Below are positions 1-5,069 of a stretch of DNA of 5,368 nt, one piece after another (position 1 is the stretch's first letter; each line of letters opens with the position of its first letter). The DNA is from Methanosalsum sp. GTDB taxonomy: Archaea; Halobacteriota; Methanosarcinia; Methanosarcinales; Methanosarcinaceae. Location of the stretch: NCBI GenBank assembly GCA_007127385.1, contig SKZM01000041.1, forward strand, positions 1 to 5,368, given 5' to 3'. A program made the position numbers and the translations under genes. The notes below the pieces were generated by a model that was given only the letters and a program-made list of their open reading frames with translations, was not told the DNA's origin and did no database searches.

Positions 1-7
1 GATATTC

Positions 8-24
8 TTTTTTTAAATATAAGT
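8..24. promoter_or_regulatory. Box A-like AT-rich element at left edge
   Basis: A run of seven T followed by AAATATAAG resembles an archaeal TATA box on either strand. Read on the minus strand it gives CTTATATTTAAA, which would fire leftward into a gene beyond the window, 3' of proC. Read on the plus strand it would drive transcription antisense to proC. The leftward reading is more sensible because no plus-strand gene follows. Based on sequence match only, with no transcript evidence. Confidence 0.3.
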
Positions 25-49
25 AACTTCCTATGGATCATTTTGATGC

Positions 50-58
50 AAAAAAGAG
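50..58 (-). terminator. Possible T-tract terminator after proC
   Basis: On the minus strand, about 30 nt after the proC stop codon, the sequence reads CTCTTTTTTG, with six consecutive T. Archaeal RNA polymerase can terminate at such T-tracts without a hairpin, and I see no strong stem in front of it. It would end the MBF1-proC or proC transcript before the leftward promoter candidate at 8-24. Moderate to low confidence, because AT-rich spacers contain such tracts by chance. Confidence 0.35.
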
Positions 59-83
59 AACTGAAAATCGAATTTAGAACTGA

Positions 84-920
84 TTACTGTTCCTTTTTTC
101 CAAGCTCCCTGGAACGCTTTGAACTTTCTATCACTGCATTCATAAACGCAGCTCTTACCCCGTATTCTTCAAGTGTGTGGACACCCCTGATTGTTGTTCC
201 TCCGGGAGAAGTGACCATGTCTTTCAGCTCACCGGGATGTTTTCTGGAAACCATCATCATTTTTGCGGCTCCAAGCACAGTCTGTGCAGCAAGAGTCAGT
301 GCACTCTGCCTGTCAAGTCCTTCATATACCGCACCATCTGCCATTGCCTCTATTATCGGAAAAATGAATGCCGGACCACTACCTGAAAGACCGGTAACAG
401 CATCCATCAGACCTTCAGATATGACTATTGCACTGCCAACAGATTCGAATATATCAACTGCGGTTTCAGTATCTTCAATGGTTGAATTTTTACCGGGTGA
501 TATCGCAGAGGCACCCTCTGAGACTGTTGCTGCAATATTTGGCATGACCCTGACAACCCTTGTACCGGATTCAAGTTCATTTTCAATATCTGCAGCTCTG
601 ACACCTGCTGCAATGGATATTACCAGTTTCTTATTATCAATTGAAGGCCTGATTTCGCTGAGAACAGATTTGAGTATCTGGGGTTTTACCGCGAGGATTA
701 TTATATCTGAATTCAGCACTGTAAAATCGTTATCTGTTGAAACGTTTATTTCCAGTTCCTTGCTCAATTTATCAAGTGCAGGGAAATATTTATCACTTGC
801 ATGAATACTGTTTTTCGGGACAAGTCCGGATCTGAGGATCCCTCTTATCAGTGCCTCTCCCATTTTTCCTGTACCTATGAATCCTATTTTTTTACCTGTC
901 ATGTTGGTTCTGGTGTCCAT
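84..920 (-). CDS. proC: Pyrroline-5-carboxylate reductase (ProC)
   Basis: The 278-residue protein matches ProC, which reduces 1-pyrroline-5-carboxylate to L-proline with NAD(P)H in the last step of proline synthesis, in the cytosol. The N-terminal Rossmann fold opens with GFIGTGKMGEA (residues 13-23) and continues with the LAVKPQ motif (76-81) and RVMPN (124-128). The C-terminal dimerisation and substrate domain has SGSGPAF (179-185) and the family signature DMVTSPGGTT (234-243). Length is normal for the family and no key motif is missing. The ATG at 920 is preferred: AGGA lies 7 nt upstream, while the internal Met7 (ATG at 902) has no Shine-Dalgarno site. The gene follows MBF1 on the same strand after 103 bp, so it may be read from its own promoter (see 1011-1018), by readthrough from MBF1, or both. 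Whether proB and proA lie to the left cannot be seen here. Confidence 0.96.
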   Translation of the reverse strand: MDTRTNMTGKKIGFIGTGKMGEALIRGILRSGLVPKNSIHASDKYFPALDKLSKELEINVSTDNDFTVLNSDIIILAVKPQILKSVLSEIRPSIDNKKLVISIAAGVRAADIENELESGTRVVRVMPNIAATVSEGASAISPGKNSTIEDTETAVDIFESVGSAIVISEGLMDAVTGLSGSGPAFIFPIIEAMADGAVYEGLDRQSALTLAAQTVLGAAKMMMVSRKHPGELKDMVTSPGGTTIRGVHTLEEYGVRAAFMNAVIESSKRSRELGKKEQ

Positions 921-976
921 GTTACCATCCTTTGGTTATTGTGGGCAGGCTTTGTTCAATATTAATCAGTATCCTG

Positions 977-987
977 CATTCAGAATG
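977..987. repeat. Short palindrome CATTC-A-GAATG upstream of proC
   Basis: A perfect 5-bp inverted repeat around a single A sits about 57 bp before the proC start codon. It could be a small protein-binding site, but one this short is expected by chance at modest frequency. No known regulator is assigned. Confidence 0.25.
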
Positions 988-989
988 TA

Positions 990-1007
990 CCTGAGTAAAT
1001 GATCAGG
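990..1007. repeat. Inverted repeat CCTGA-N8-TCAGG between MBF1 and proC
   Basis: Two perfect 5-bp arms flank an 8-nt AT-rich spacer in the 103-bp gap between the MBF1 stop and the proC start. It lies immediately downstream, in the proC direction, of the box A-like element at 1011-1018, where an initiating polymerase would sit. That favours an operator over a terminator, since no T-tract follows on the minus strand. Function is inferred from position only. Confidence 0.3.
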
Positions 1008-1010
1008 GAG

Positions 1011-1018
1011 TATTTATC
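1011..1018 (-). promoter_or_regulatory. Candidate box A for proC
   Basis: On the minus strand GATAAATA is a partial match to the archaeal box A consensus (YTTAWATA). Transcription would start near 988, giving proC a leader of roughly 65 nt. The element lies 5 bp beyond the MBF1 stop codon. Weak alone; a transcript initiated at MBF1 could equally carry proC. Confidence 0.3.
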
Positions 1019-1023
1019 CTTCT

Positions 1024-1518
1024 TTATTTTCTTTTAATTTTTACAATGTCTCCAAGTGTTGTTCCCTTGTTGAAGTTGTCTCCACTCCAGTCATCATCTC
1101 CCACTTTTTCTGTTAGTGTGACATCGAGTGCTCTTTCTATTTTTTTTAGCACAGAATCTTCGGGAACAATGTCTCCACGCTCTATTTTTTTGATCAGTGA
1201 CTCTTTTTCCTTGATCTTTAAAGCCAGCTCTTCCTGTGTCCAGTTAAGTTTTTCCCTGGAATCCCTTATGATATTATTATAATCCTCAACAAGTTCTTCC
1301 TTTATGTCTGTTAGTGGATCTGGACGTGAAGGACGTGGACGACTCTTCTTTGCTGATGGCTGCTGTGCAACAGGCGCAATTTTTCTGGATACTGGCTTTC
1401 TTTTATTGGTAGAAGTTCCATATTGTGCACATCTGGGACAGGCATCGAGTTCAGAACCTTCGATCATGACCTTTGAAGGCTTATCCCGTAATTCAGCACC
1501 GCATATTTCACATTGCAT
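1024..1518 (-). CDS. Archaeal multiprotein bridging factor 1 (aMBF1), HTH protein
   Basis: This 164-residue protein has the archaeal MBF1 layout. An N-terminal zinc ribbon uses Cys3, Cys6, Cys27 and Cys30 (CEIC and CPRC). A basic, Pro/Ser/Gln-rich linker spans about residues 38-68. A Cro/C1-type helix-turn-helix covers about 80-135, with WTQEELALKI and IERGDIVPED in the positions expected for the HTH core. The C-terminal tail ends in TTLGDIVKIKRK. Eukaryotic MBF1 is a transcriptional co-activator; archaeal MBF1 has been linked to the ribosome and translation, so its molecular role is unsettled. The ATG at 1518 is supported by GAGTTGAT, one mismatch from the ideal GAGGTGAT, 5 nt upstream. The gene is divergent from pan and precedes proC. 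The family is secure; the regulatory targets are unknown. Confidence 0.93.
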   Translation of the reverse strand: MQCEICGAELRDKPSKVMIEGSELDACPRCAQYGTSTNKRKPVSRKIAPVAQQPSAKKSRPRPSRPDPLTDIKEELVEDYNNIIRDSREKLNWTQEELALKIKEKESLIKKIERGDIVPEDSVLKKIERALDVTLTEKVGDDDWSGDNFNKGTTLGDIVKIKRK

Positions 1519-1523
1519 ATCGT

Positions 1524-1531
1524 ATCAACTC
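1524..1531 (-). promoter_or_regulatory. Shine-Dalgarno site of the MBF1 gene
   Basis: On the minus strand GAGTTGAT lies 5 nt before the ATG at 1518. It differs from the archaeal GAGGTGAT by one base and fixes this ATG as the start, directly before the first zinc-ribbon cysteine. Confidence 0.55.
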
Positions 1532-1564
1532 TTAGAAGAATAGATTGAATCTCTCTTCGAAAGG

Positions 1565-1571
1565 GCTATAT
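1565..1571 (-). promoter_or_regulatory. Candidate box A for the MBF1 gene
   Basis: Read on the minus strand the core is AATATAG, an imperfect TATA element. It would place initiation near 1543 and give a leader of about 24 nt that includes the GAGTTGAT site. An alternative minus-strand element, TATTTAAG at 1583-1590, would give a leader of about 42 nt. The choice between them is uncertain. Confidence 0.3.
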
Positions 1572-1582
1572 TGGAGTAAGAA

Positions 1583-1590
1583 CTTAAATA
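1583..1590 (+). promoter_or_regulatory. Box A candidate for pan
   Basis: CTTAAATA matches the archaeal box A consensus YTTAWATA exactly and is preceded by purine-rich GTAAGAA, as a BRE would be. Normal spacing puts the transcription start near 1612-1614. That is downstream of the first in-frame pan ATG (1604) and upstream of the second (1658), so the element bears directly on the start choice for pan. Confidence 0.45.
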
Positions 1591-1603
1591 CTATTCGGAG
1601 CTT

Positions 1604-2902
1604 ATGAGGGAAAGTACAGGTAGTAATATAGATCGTAAAGATTGCAAGATTCCGGATATGAGCAATATTGGTAAGGAATATCTTGAAGCTGACAGTGACG
1701 AGGATTTCTCCAAATATCTGCTGGACCGTATGAAACAGCTGGAATCAAGAAACAATTATTTGAAAGAGCAGTGCGACCAGATTGAGTCTGAAAAAAGAAT
1801 CATAGAGAATGAAAAGCTCAGATATGAGCGTGAAGTACGTAAGATGCAGGCTGAGATCGACAGGTTGAAGAAGTCACCCCTTGTTGTGGGTACAATCCTC
1901 AATTTTGTTGATGACGAAAGGGTGCTTGTTAAAAGCAGTACAGGCCCTGAATTTCTTGTAGGAGTGTCCAGGTACCTTGATGATGTTAACCTGAAACCGG
2001 GGGCTAAAGTAGCACTGAATCAGAATTCACTTGCAATAGTTGATATCATACCGGTTGCAGAAGATCCTGAAGTATTTGCTATGCAGTTTGTGGAACCTGT
2101 AGATGACCTGGGTTTTGGTTATGATGATATCGGGGGACTTGATGAGCAGATCCAGGAAATAGTTGAGTCTGTGGAGATGGCTCTGAAGAAACCGGAAATA
2201 TTTGATAGGATAGGAATATCTCCGCCTCGTGGACTACTTCTGTATGGTCCGCCTGGTACAGGAAAGACACTGCTTGCAAAGGCGGTTGCCCACCGAACTG
2301 AAGCTACCTTTATCAGGGTGGTTGGCTCAGAACTTGTCCAGAAATATATCGGAGATGGTTCCAAACTGGTAAGGGAGATATTTGAAACCGCAAGAAAGAA
2401 AGCACCAAGCATAATATTCATCGATGAACTTGATGCCATAGCAGCCAGGAGACTGGATGATACCACCGGTGCAGACCGGGAAGTGCAGAGAACATTGATG
2501 CAGCTTCTGGCAGAAATGGATGGATTCTATGACCGGGGAAATGTACGGATCATAGCAGCCACCAACAGGCCTGATGTACTCGATCCTGCGATCATTAGAC
2601 CCGGTAGATTTGATCGTGTGGTATGTGTCCCACTTCCTGATATGGACTCAAGAGAACAGATACTGAGGATTCATACGCGGAAGATGCAAGTATCAAAGGA
2701 TATAAACTTCAGGGAAATTTCTTCCCGTACCGAGGGAGCCAGTGGTGCAGATCTCAATGCCATTGTAATGGAGGCAGGAATGTATGCTGTACGTGCTGAA
2801 AGGGAATCTGTGAACATGGAAGATTTTCTAAATGCCATCAGGAAAGTTATGGCAAATATACAGAAGCCTTTATTTGGAAACCCTGAAGCAATGTTTGTGT
2901 AA
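1604..2902 (+). CDS. pan: Proteasome-activating nucleotidase (PAN), AAA+ ATPase
   Basis: PAN forms a cytosolic hexameric ring that unfolds proteins and feeds them into the 20S proteasome. Residues about 38-90 form a heptad-rich coiled coil, followed by a proline (P92) and an OB-fold (about 92-150). The AAA+ module holds Walker A GPPGTGKT (215-222), pore loop KYIG (247-250), Walker B IIFIDE (270-275), sensor 1 AATN (318-321), the arginine-finger segment IIRPGRFDR (R332, R335) and a GASGAD sensor-2 region (378-383). The C-terminus is Met-Phe-Val, a Phe variant of the hydrophobic-Tyr-any docking motif. The start is uncertain. The ATG at 1604 has GGAG only 3 nt upstream and sits too close to the box A at 1583-1590; Met19 (ATG at 1658) would give 414 residues. 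The first 18 residues look non-conserved. No proteasome subunit gene is nearby in this window. Confidence 0.97.
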   Translation: MRESTGSNIDRKDCKIPDMSNIGKEYLEADSDEDFSKYLLDRMKQLESRNNYLKEQCDQIESEKRIIENEKLRYEREVRKMQAEIDRLKKSPLVVGTILNFVDDERVLVKSSTGPEFLVGVSRYLDDVNLKPGAKVALNQNSLAIVDIIPVAEDPEVFAMQFVEPVDDLGFGYDDIGGLDEQIQEIVESVEMALKKPEIFDRIGISPPRGLLLYGPPGTGKTLLAKAVAHRTEATFIRVVGSELVQKYIGDGSKLVREIFETARKKAPSIIFIDELDAIAARRLDDTTGADREVQRTLMQLLAEMDGFYDRGNVRIIAATNRPDVLDPAIIRPGRFDRVVCVPLPDMDSREQILRIHTRKMQVSKDINFREISSRTEGASGADLNAIVMEAGMYAVRAERESVNMEDFLNAIRKVMANIQKPLFGNPEAMFV

Positions 2903-2924
2903 ATGTTAATCTCACATTTCATGA

Positions 2925-2936
2925 TTTTTAATTTTT
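2925..2936 (+). terminator. T-tract terminator candidate after pan
   Basis: Two runs of five T (TTTTTAATTTTT) begin 22 bp after the pan stop codon. This fits archaeal T-tract termination. The second run merges with the box A of the downstream DUF99 gene, so end and start signals overlap in this short spacer. Confidence 0.4.
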
Positions 2937-2941
2937 AAATA
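2932..2941 (+). promoter_or_regulatory. Box A promoter of the DUF99 gene
   Basis: TTTTTAAATA is a good archaeal box A. Normal spacing predicts transcription starting near 2964, about 12 nt before the ATG at 2976, so the mRNA would carry a very short leader. It indicates that the DUF99 gene can be transcribed independently of pan. Confidence 0.45.
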
Positions 2942-2944
2942 AAT

Positions 2945-2960
2945 TACACATACCAGTGTA
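2945..2960. repeat. Inverted repeat TACAC-N6-GTGTA at the DUF99 promoter
   Basis: Perfect 5-bp arms with a 6-nt spacer lie just downstream of the box A and just before the predicted initiation point. This is a classic position for a repressor that blocks polymerase. A 16-bp dyad with these dimensions suits a small dimeric HTH protein, but no regulator can be named and chance occurrence is possible. Confidence 0.35.
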
Positions 2961-2970
2961 CATCATTGAT

Positions 2971-2975
2971 GGAGG
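2971..2975 (+). promoter_or_regulatory. GGAGG abutting the DUF99 start codon
   Basis: A perfect GGAGG directly touches the ATG at 2976, leaving no spacer. A Shine-Dalgarno pairing here would not position the ribosome on that ATG. The only near alternative in frame is GTG at 2988, 12 nt beyond GGAGG. An in-frame TGA at 2967 rules out any earlier start. Confidence 0.4.
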
Positions 2976-3581
2976 ATGACTTCCAGAGTGCACATAAAAC
3001 AGGAAATAAGAGTTCTTGGAATAGATGACTCTGCACTTATTAGTGCTAAAATAAGGGTAGTGGGTACTTTTTTCCGTGGGGGACTGTGGCTGGATGGGGT
3101 TCTCAGTTCAATGATAACCCGTGATGGCATGGATGCTACAGATGTGATTATTGACATGGTAACCTCAAGCAAGCATTACTGCCAGATAAGGGCTATCATG
3201 CTGGATGGAATAACATATGGTGGATTCAATCCGATTGATATTGCCCAGATCCATAGAGAAACAGATATACCGGTAATCGTTGTTATGCGCAGATGCCCGG
3301 ACTTTGATAAGATTCGGCTTGCACTCACTCATTTTGATGATGGTCCTGAAAGATTTGAAATCATCAGACGTGGTGGAAAAATAAGCAGAGTGTATATCTC
3401 TGATTCCAGGATCGCTAATTCCAGGAGTCCGGTTTATATCCAGGTCAGTGGTATTTCCCGAGAGGATGCATCAAGAATAATACAGATTACATGTACCCGT
3501 GGCAATATACCTGAACCATTAAGGGTTGCTCATCTGATTGCCACGGGGATTGTGTGCGGTGAATCCAAGGGAAAGGCCTGA
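2976..3581 (+). CDS. DUF99/UPF0215 family protein, endonuclease V-related
   Basis: This 201-residue protein fits the archaeal DUF99 (UPF0215, PF01949) family, which is distantly related to endonuclease V and expected to have an RNase H-like fold. Pfam, as I recall, now names it Endo_dU. Two motifs match that idea: VLGIDDSAL (residues 13-21), whose acidic pair resembles the first catalytic strand, and MLDGITYGGFNPID (75-88), resembling the conserved Asp-Gly loop. VVMRRCPDF (102-110) is another family-like strand. There is no signal peptide or membrane segment. The ATG at 2976 is chosen because the sequence around it (SRVHIK.EIRVLGIDD) looks like the usual family N-terminus, despite the awkward GGAGG. 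The gene has its own promoter after pan and ends 2 bp from the convergent glmM stop. Family assignment is strong; a repair role on damaged DNA is inference. Confidence 0.88.
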   Translation: MTSRVHIKQEIRVLGIDDSALISAKIRVVGTFFRGGLWLDGVLSSMITRDGMDATDVIIDMVTSSKHYCQIRAIMLDGITYGGFNPIDIAQIHRETDIPVIVVMRRCPDFDKIRLALTHFDDGPERFEIIRRGGKISRVYISDSRIANSRSPVYIQVSGISREDASRIIQITCTRGNIPEPLRVAHLIATGIVCGESKGKA

Positions 3582-3583
3582 AT

Positions 3584-4924
3584 TTATCTGTACTTTTCCA
3601 CCATTTCTTTTCCAAGCTTCATCAATTCTTCTGCTCTTGTCATGGTCTTGGATTCTGTAAATATTCTGATGAGGGGCTCTGTTCCTGAGGGTCTGATCAG
3701 AAGCCATCCGTCTTCATACCAGATTTTGATTCCATCAGTTGTATCTACTGTTTCATCGGATTGCAGAACTTCTGATTTTACTGCTTCCACTGTTTTATTC
3801 AGATCATCACAGTAGACTTTTGCCTTTGAGTTGAAATAGACTGGTACACCTTCTGTGATATATGATAATTTTTCACCATCTGCCATCATTTCAAGTATCT
3901 TGGCACATGCCATTCCCCCATCGCGACAATACTGATGTTCAGGGAAGATGAATCCACCATTCCCCTCTCCTCCAAAGACCGCAGATGTTTCCATCATTTT
4001 TCTGGCTACATTGATGGATCCAACAGCTGTCCATATGATCTCAACCCCTGCATCCTTTGCAACATCTGCCATTCTCTGTGATGAACTGACTGGAGTTACG
4101 ATAGGTCCTTTTTTGAGGGCCAGAATATATTTTGCTACTGTGGCAAGCAGAACCTCTTCATTTATAAAATTCCCCTTCTCATCAAAGAACACAGCCCTGT
4201 CAGCATCTCCATCCTGTGCAACTCCCATATCAGCTCCACTGTACTGTATCACTTCCTTCAGCTCACCCAGTGCTTCGATTGTAGGTTCGGGATTGCGCCA
4301 GGGAAACGTTCCGTCTATCTGGGAATTGATAGTTATTACCTCACAGCCAAGTTTTCTCAAAAGGAATGGTAAGGTAAGGGAACCGGCACCACATCCTGTA
4401 TCAACAGCGATCCTGAATTTTCTTGACCGTATTTTTTCAGTATCAACTGCATTCATTATTCCTCGGATATAATTATCATTTACTGAATTGTCTGTAATAA
4501 TCTCTCCTGTGCAGTCCCAGGTGGCAGCTTTGTATTTTCTGGAATAGTATATCTTTTCAATCTCATTTTCCCCTTTGCGGGAAAATTCACTGCCATCTCC
4601 TGCTATTAATTTAATTCCATTGTATTCTCTTGGATTATGGGACGCGGTGATGGCAATACCTGCATCTGCATGATCTCTGGTATAGTACTGGATGGCTGGT
4701 ATTGGCGCCATTCCAACATCAATCACCGAAAGACCGGACGAAAGAGCTCCGGCAATAGCTGCAGATTCAAGCATCTGACCGGATATTCGTGTATCTCTTC
4801 CAATAGCAACTATTTTATCTGATCCCAGATATGTACCCAGACTTTTTGCAATATCCATTACAAGCTGTGGTGTAATGAATTCATTGGCAATTCCCCGTAC
4901 TCCGTTTGTTCCAAACAATGTCAT
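3584..4924 (-). CDS. glmM: Phosphoglucosamine mutase, archaeal type (GlmM)
   Basis: This 446-residue alpha-D-phosphohexomutase most likely interconverts glucosamine-6-phosphate and glucosamine-1-phosphate, supplying UDP-GlcNAc for surface glycans and other amino sugars. The four family loops are intact: phosphoserine TASHNP (93-98, Ser95), metal loop DGDADR (238-243), sugar-recognition loop GGEGNGG (318-324) and phosphate-binding RPSGTEP (411-417). The N-terminus FGTNGVRG is also typical. GEGNGG followed by FIFPEH and RDG suits the archaeal GlmM branch rather than bacterial phosphomannomutases, although activity on mannose or glucose phosphates cannot be excluded from sequence. The ATG at 4924 is chosen because GAGGTG lies 7 nt upstream; a TTG at 4939 would extend the frame by five residues but would consume that site. 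It is convergent with DUF99 and divergent from the LarE-like gene. Confidence 0.92.
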   Translation of the reverse strand: MTLFGTNGVRGIANEFITPQLVMDIAKSLGTYLGSDKIVAIGRDTRISGQMLESAAIAGALSSGLSVIDVGMAPIPAIQYYTRDHADAGIAITASHNPREYNGIKLIAGDGSEFSRKGENEIEKIYYSRKYKAATWDCTGEIITDNSVNDNYIRGIMNAVDTEKIRSRKFRIAVDTGCGAGSLTLPFLLRKLGCEVITINSQIDGTFPWRNPEPTIEALGELKEVIQYSGADMGVAQDGDADRAVFFDEKGNFINEEVLLATVAKYILALKKGPIVTPVSSSQRMADVAKDAGVEIIWTAVGSINVARKMMETSAVFGGEGNGGFIFPEHQYCRDGGMACAKILEMMADGEKLSYITEGVPVYFNSKAKVYCDDLNKTVEAVKSEVLQSDETVDTTDGIKIWYEDGWLLIRPSGTEPLIRIFTESKTMTRAEELMKLGKEMVEKYR

Positions 4925-4931
4925 TAATAAG

Positions 4932-4937
4932 CACCTC
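4932..4937 (-). promoter_or_regulatory. Shine-Dalgarno site of glmM
   Basis: On the minus strand GAGGTG sits 7 nt before the ATG at 4924. The match and spacing are good, and this decides the start against the upstream TTG at 4939. Confidence 0.75.
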
Positions 4938-4965
4938 AAATAAAATTATATTAATGGCTGATACT

Positions 4966-4974
4966 TATTTTTAA
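4966..4974 (-). promoter_or_regulatory. Candidate box A for glmM
   Basis: The minus strand reads TTAAAAATA, an AT-rich TATA-like element. Normal spacing predicts initiation near 4943 and a leader of about 19 nt that contains the GAGGTG ribosome-binding site. The match to consensus is moderate. Confidence 0.4.
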
Positions 4975-4981
4975 TAATGTG

Positions 4982-4996
4982 GTTAATTGATTTAAC
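4982..4996. repeat. Inverted repeat GTTAA-N5-TTAAC
   Basis: Perfect 5-bp arms with a 5-nt spacer lie just upstream of the glmM box A candidate, in the divergent glmM/larE spacer. The AT-rich arms make chance occurrence likely in such DNA, but the position would suit a regulator of one or both genes. Confidence 0.25.
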
Positions 4997-5001
4997 TCTT
5001 G

Positions 5002-5012
5002 GGGAAGTTCCC
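5002..5012. repeat. Palindrome GGGAA-G-TTCCC
   Basis: A perfect 5-bp inverted repeat around one G sits in the middle of the divergent spacer, 25 bp upstream of the larE box A candidate. Its G/C-containing arms stand out from the surrounding AT-rich DNA, making it the better operator or activator-site candidate of the two dyads here. Confidence 0.3.
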
Positions 5013-5037
5013 GGATGCACTGCCAGTATGACAAATA

Positions 5038-5047
5038 AAATATAAAA
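5038..5047 (+). promoter_or_regulatory. Box A candidate for the LarE-like gene
   Basis: AAATATAAAA, preceded by purine-rich CAAATAA, resembles an archaeal TATA box. Normal spacing places initiation at about 5068-5072, on or beside the ATG at 5070. No Shine-Dalgarno site is present before that ATG, so a leaderless mRNA is the simplest reading. Confidence 0.45.
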
Positions 5048-5069
5048 GAAGAATATTATTCAAAATTCA

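Noticed and set aside
1..41. A minus-strand frame starting MIHRKLLIF at 41 and running off the left edge
   Set aside because: There is no ribosome-binding site, only about 13 codons are visible, they run through the box A-like AT tract, and no family resemblance is seen. It is more likely spacer.
43..804. Plus-strand open frame of 253 codons opposite proC
   Set aside because: It lies almost entirely antisense to a complete proC with all family motifs. Its translation is Ser/Thr/Ala-rich with no recognisable domain, and it has no ribosome-binding site.
900..902. Met7 of ProC as the true start
   Set aside because: No Shine-Dalgarno site precedes it, while AGGA precedes the ATG at 920 at a fair distance. 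It cannot be excluded fully, but the longer form is preferred.
990..1007. CCTGA-N8-TCAGG as an intrinsic terminator of MBF1
   Set aside because: The stem is only 5 bp and no T-tract follows it on the minus strand, so it does not look like a terminator.
3948..4472. Plus-strand open frame of 174 codons inside glmM
   Set aside because: It is a shadow of the glmM coding strand. The glmM motifs DGDADR and GGEGNGG are encoded opposite it, and the translation has no family character.
4922..4939. TTG at 4939 as the start of glmM
   Set aside because: It would overlap and consume the GAGGTG ribosome-binding site that is well placed for the ATG at 4924. The family N-terminus begins right at that ATG.
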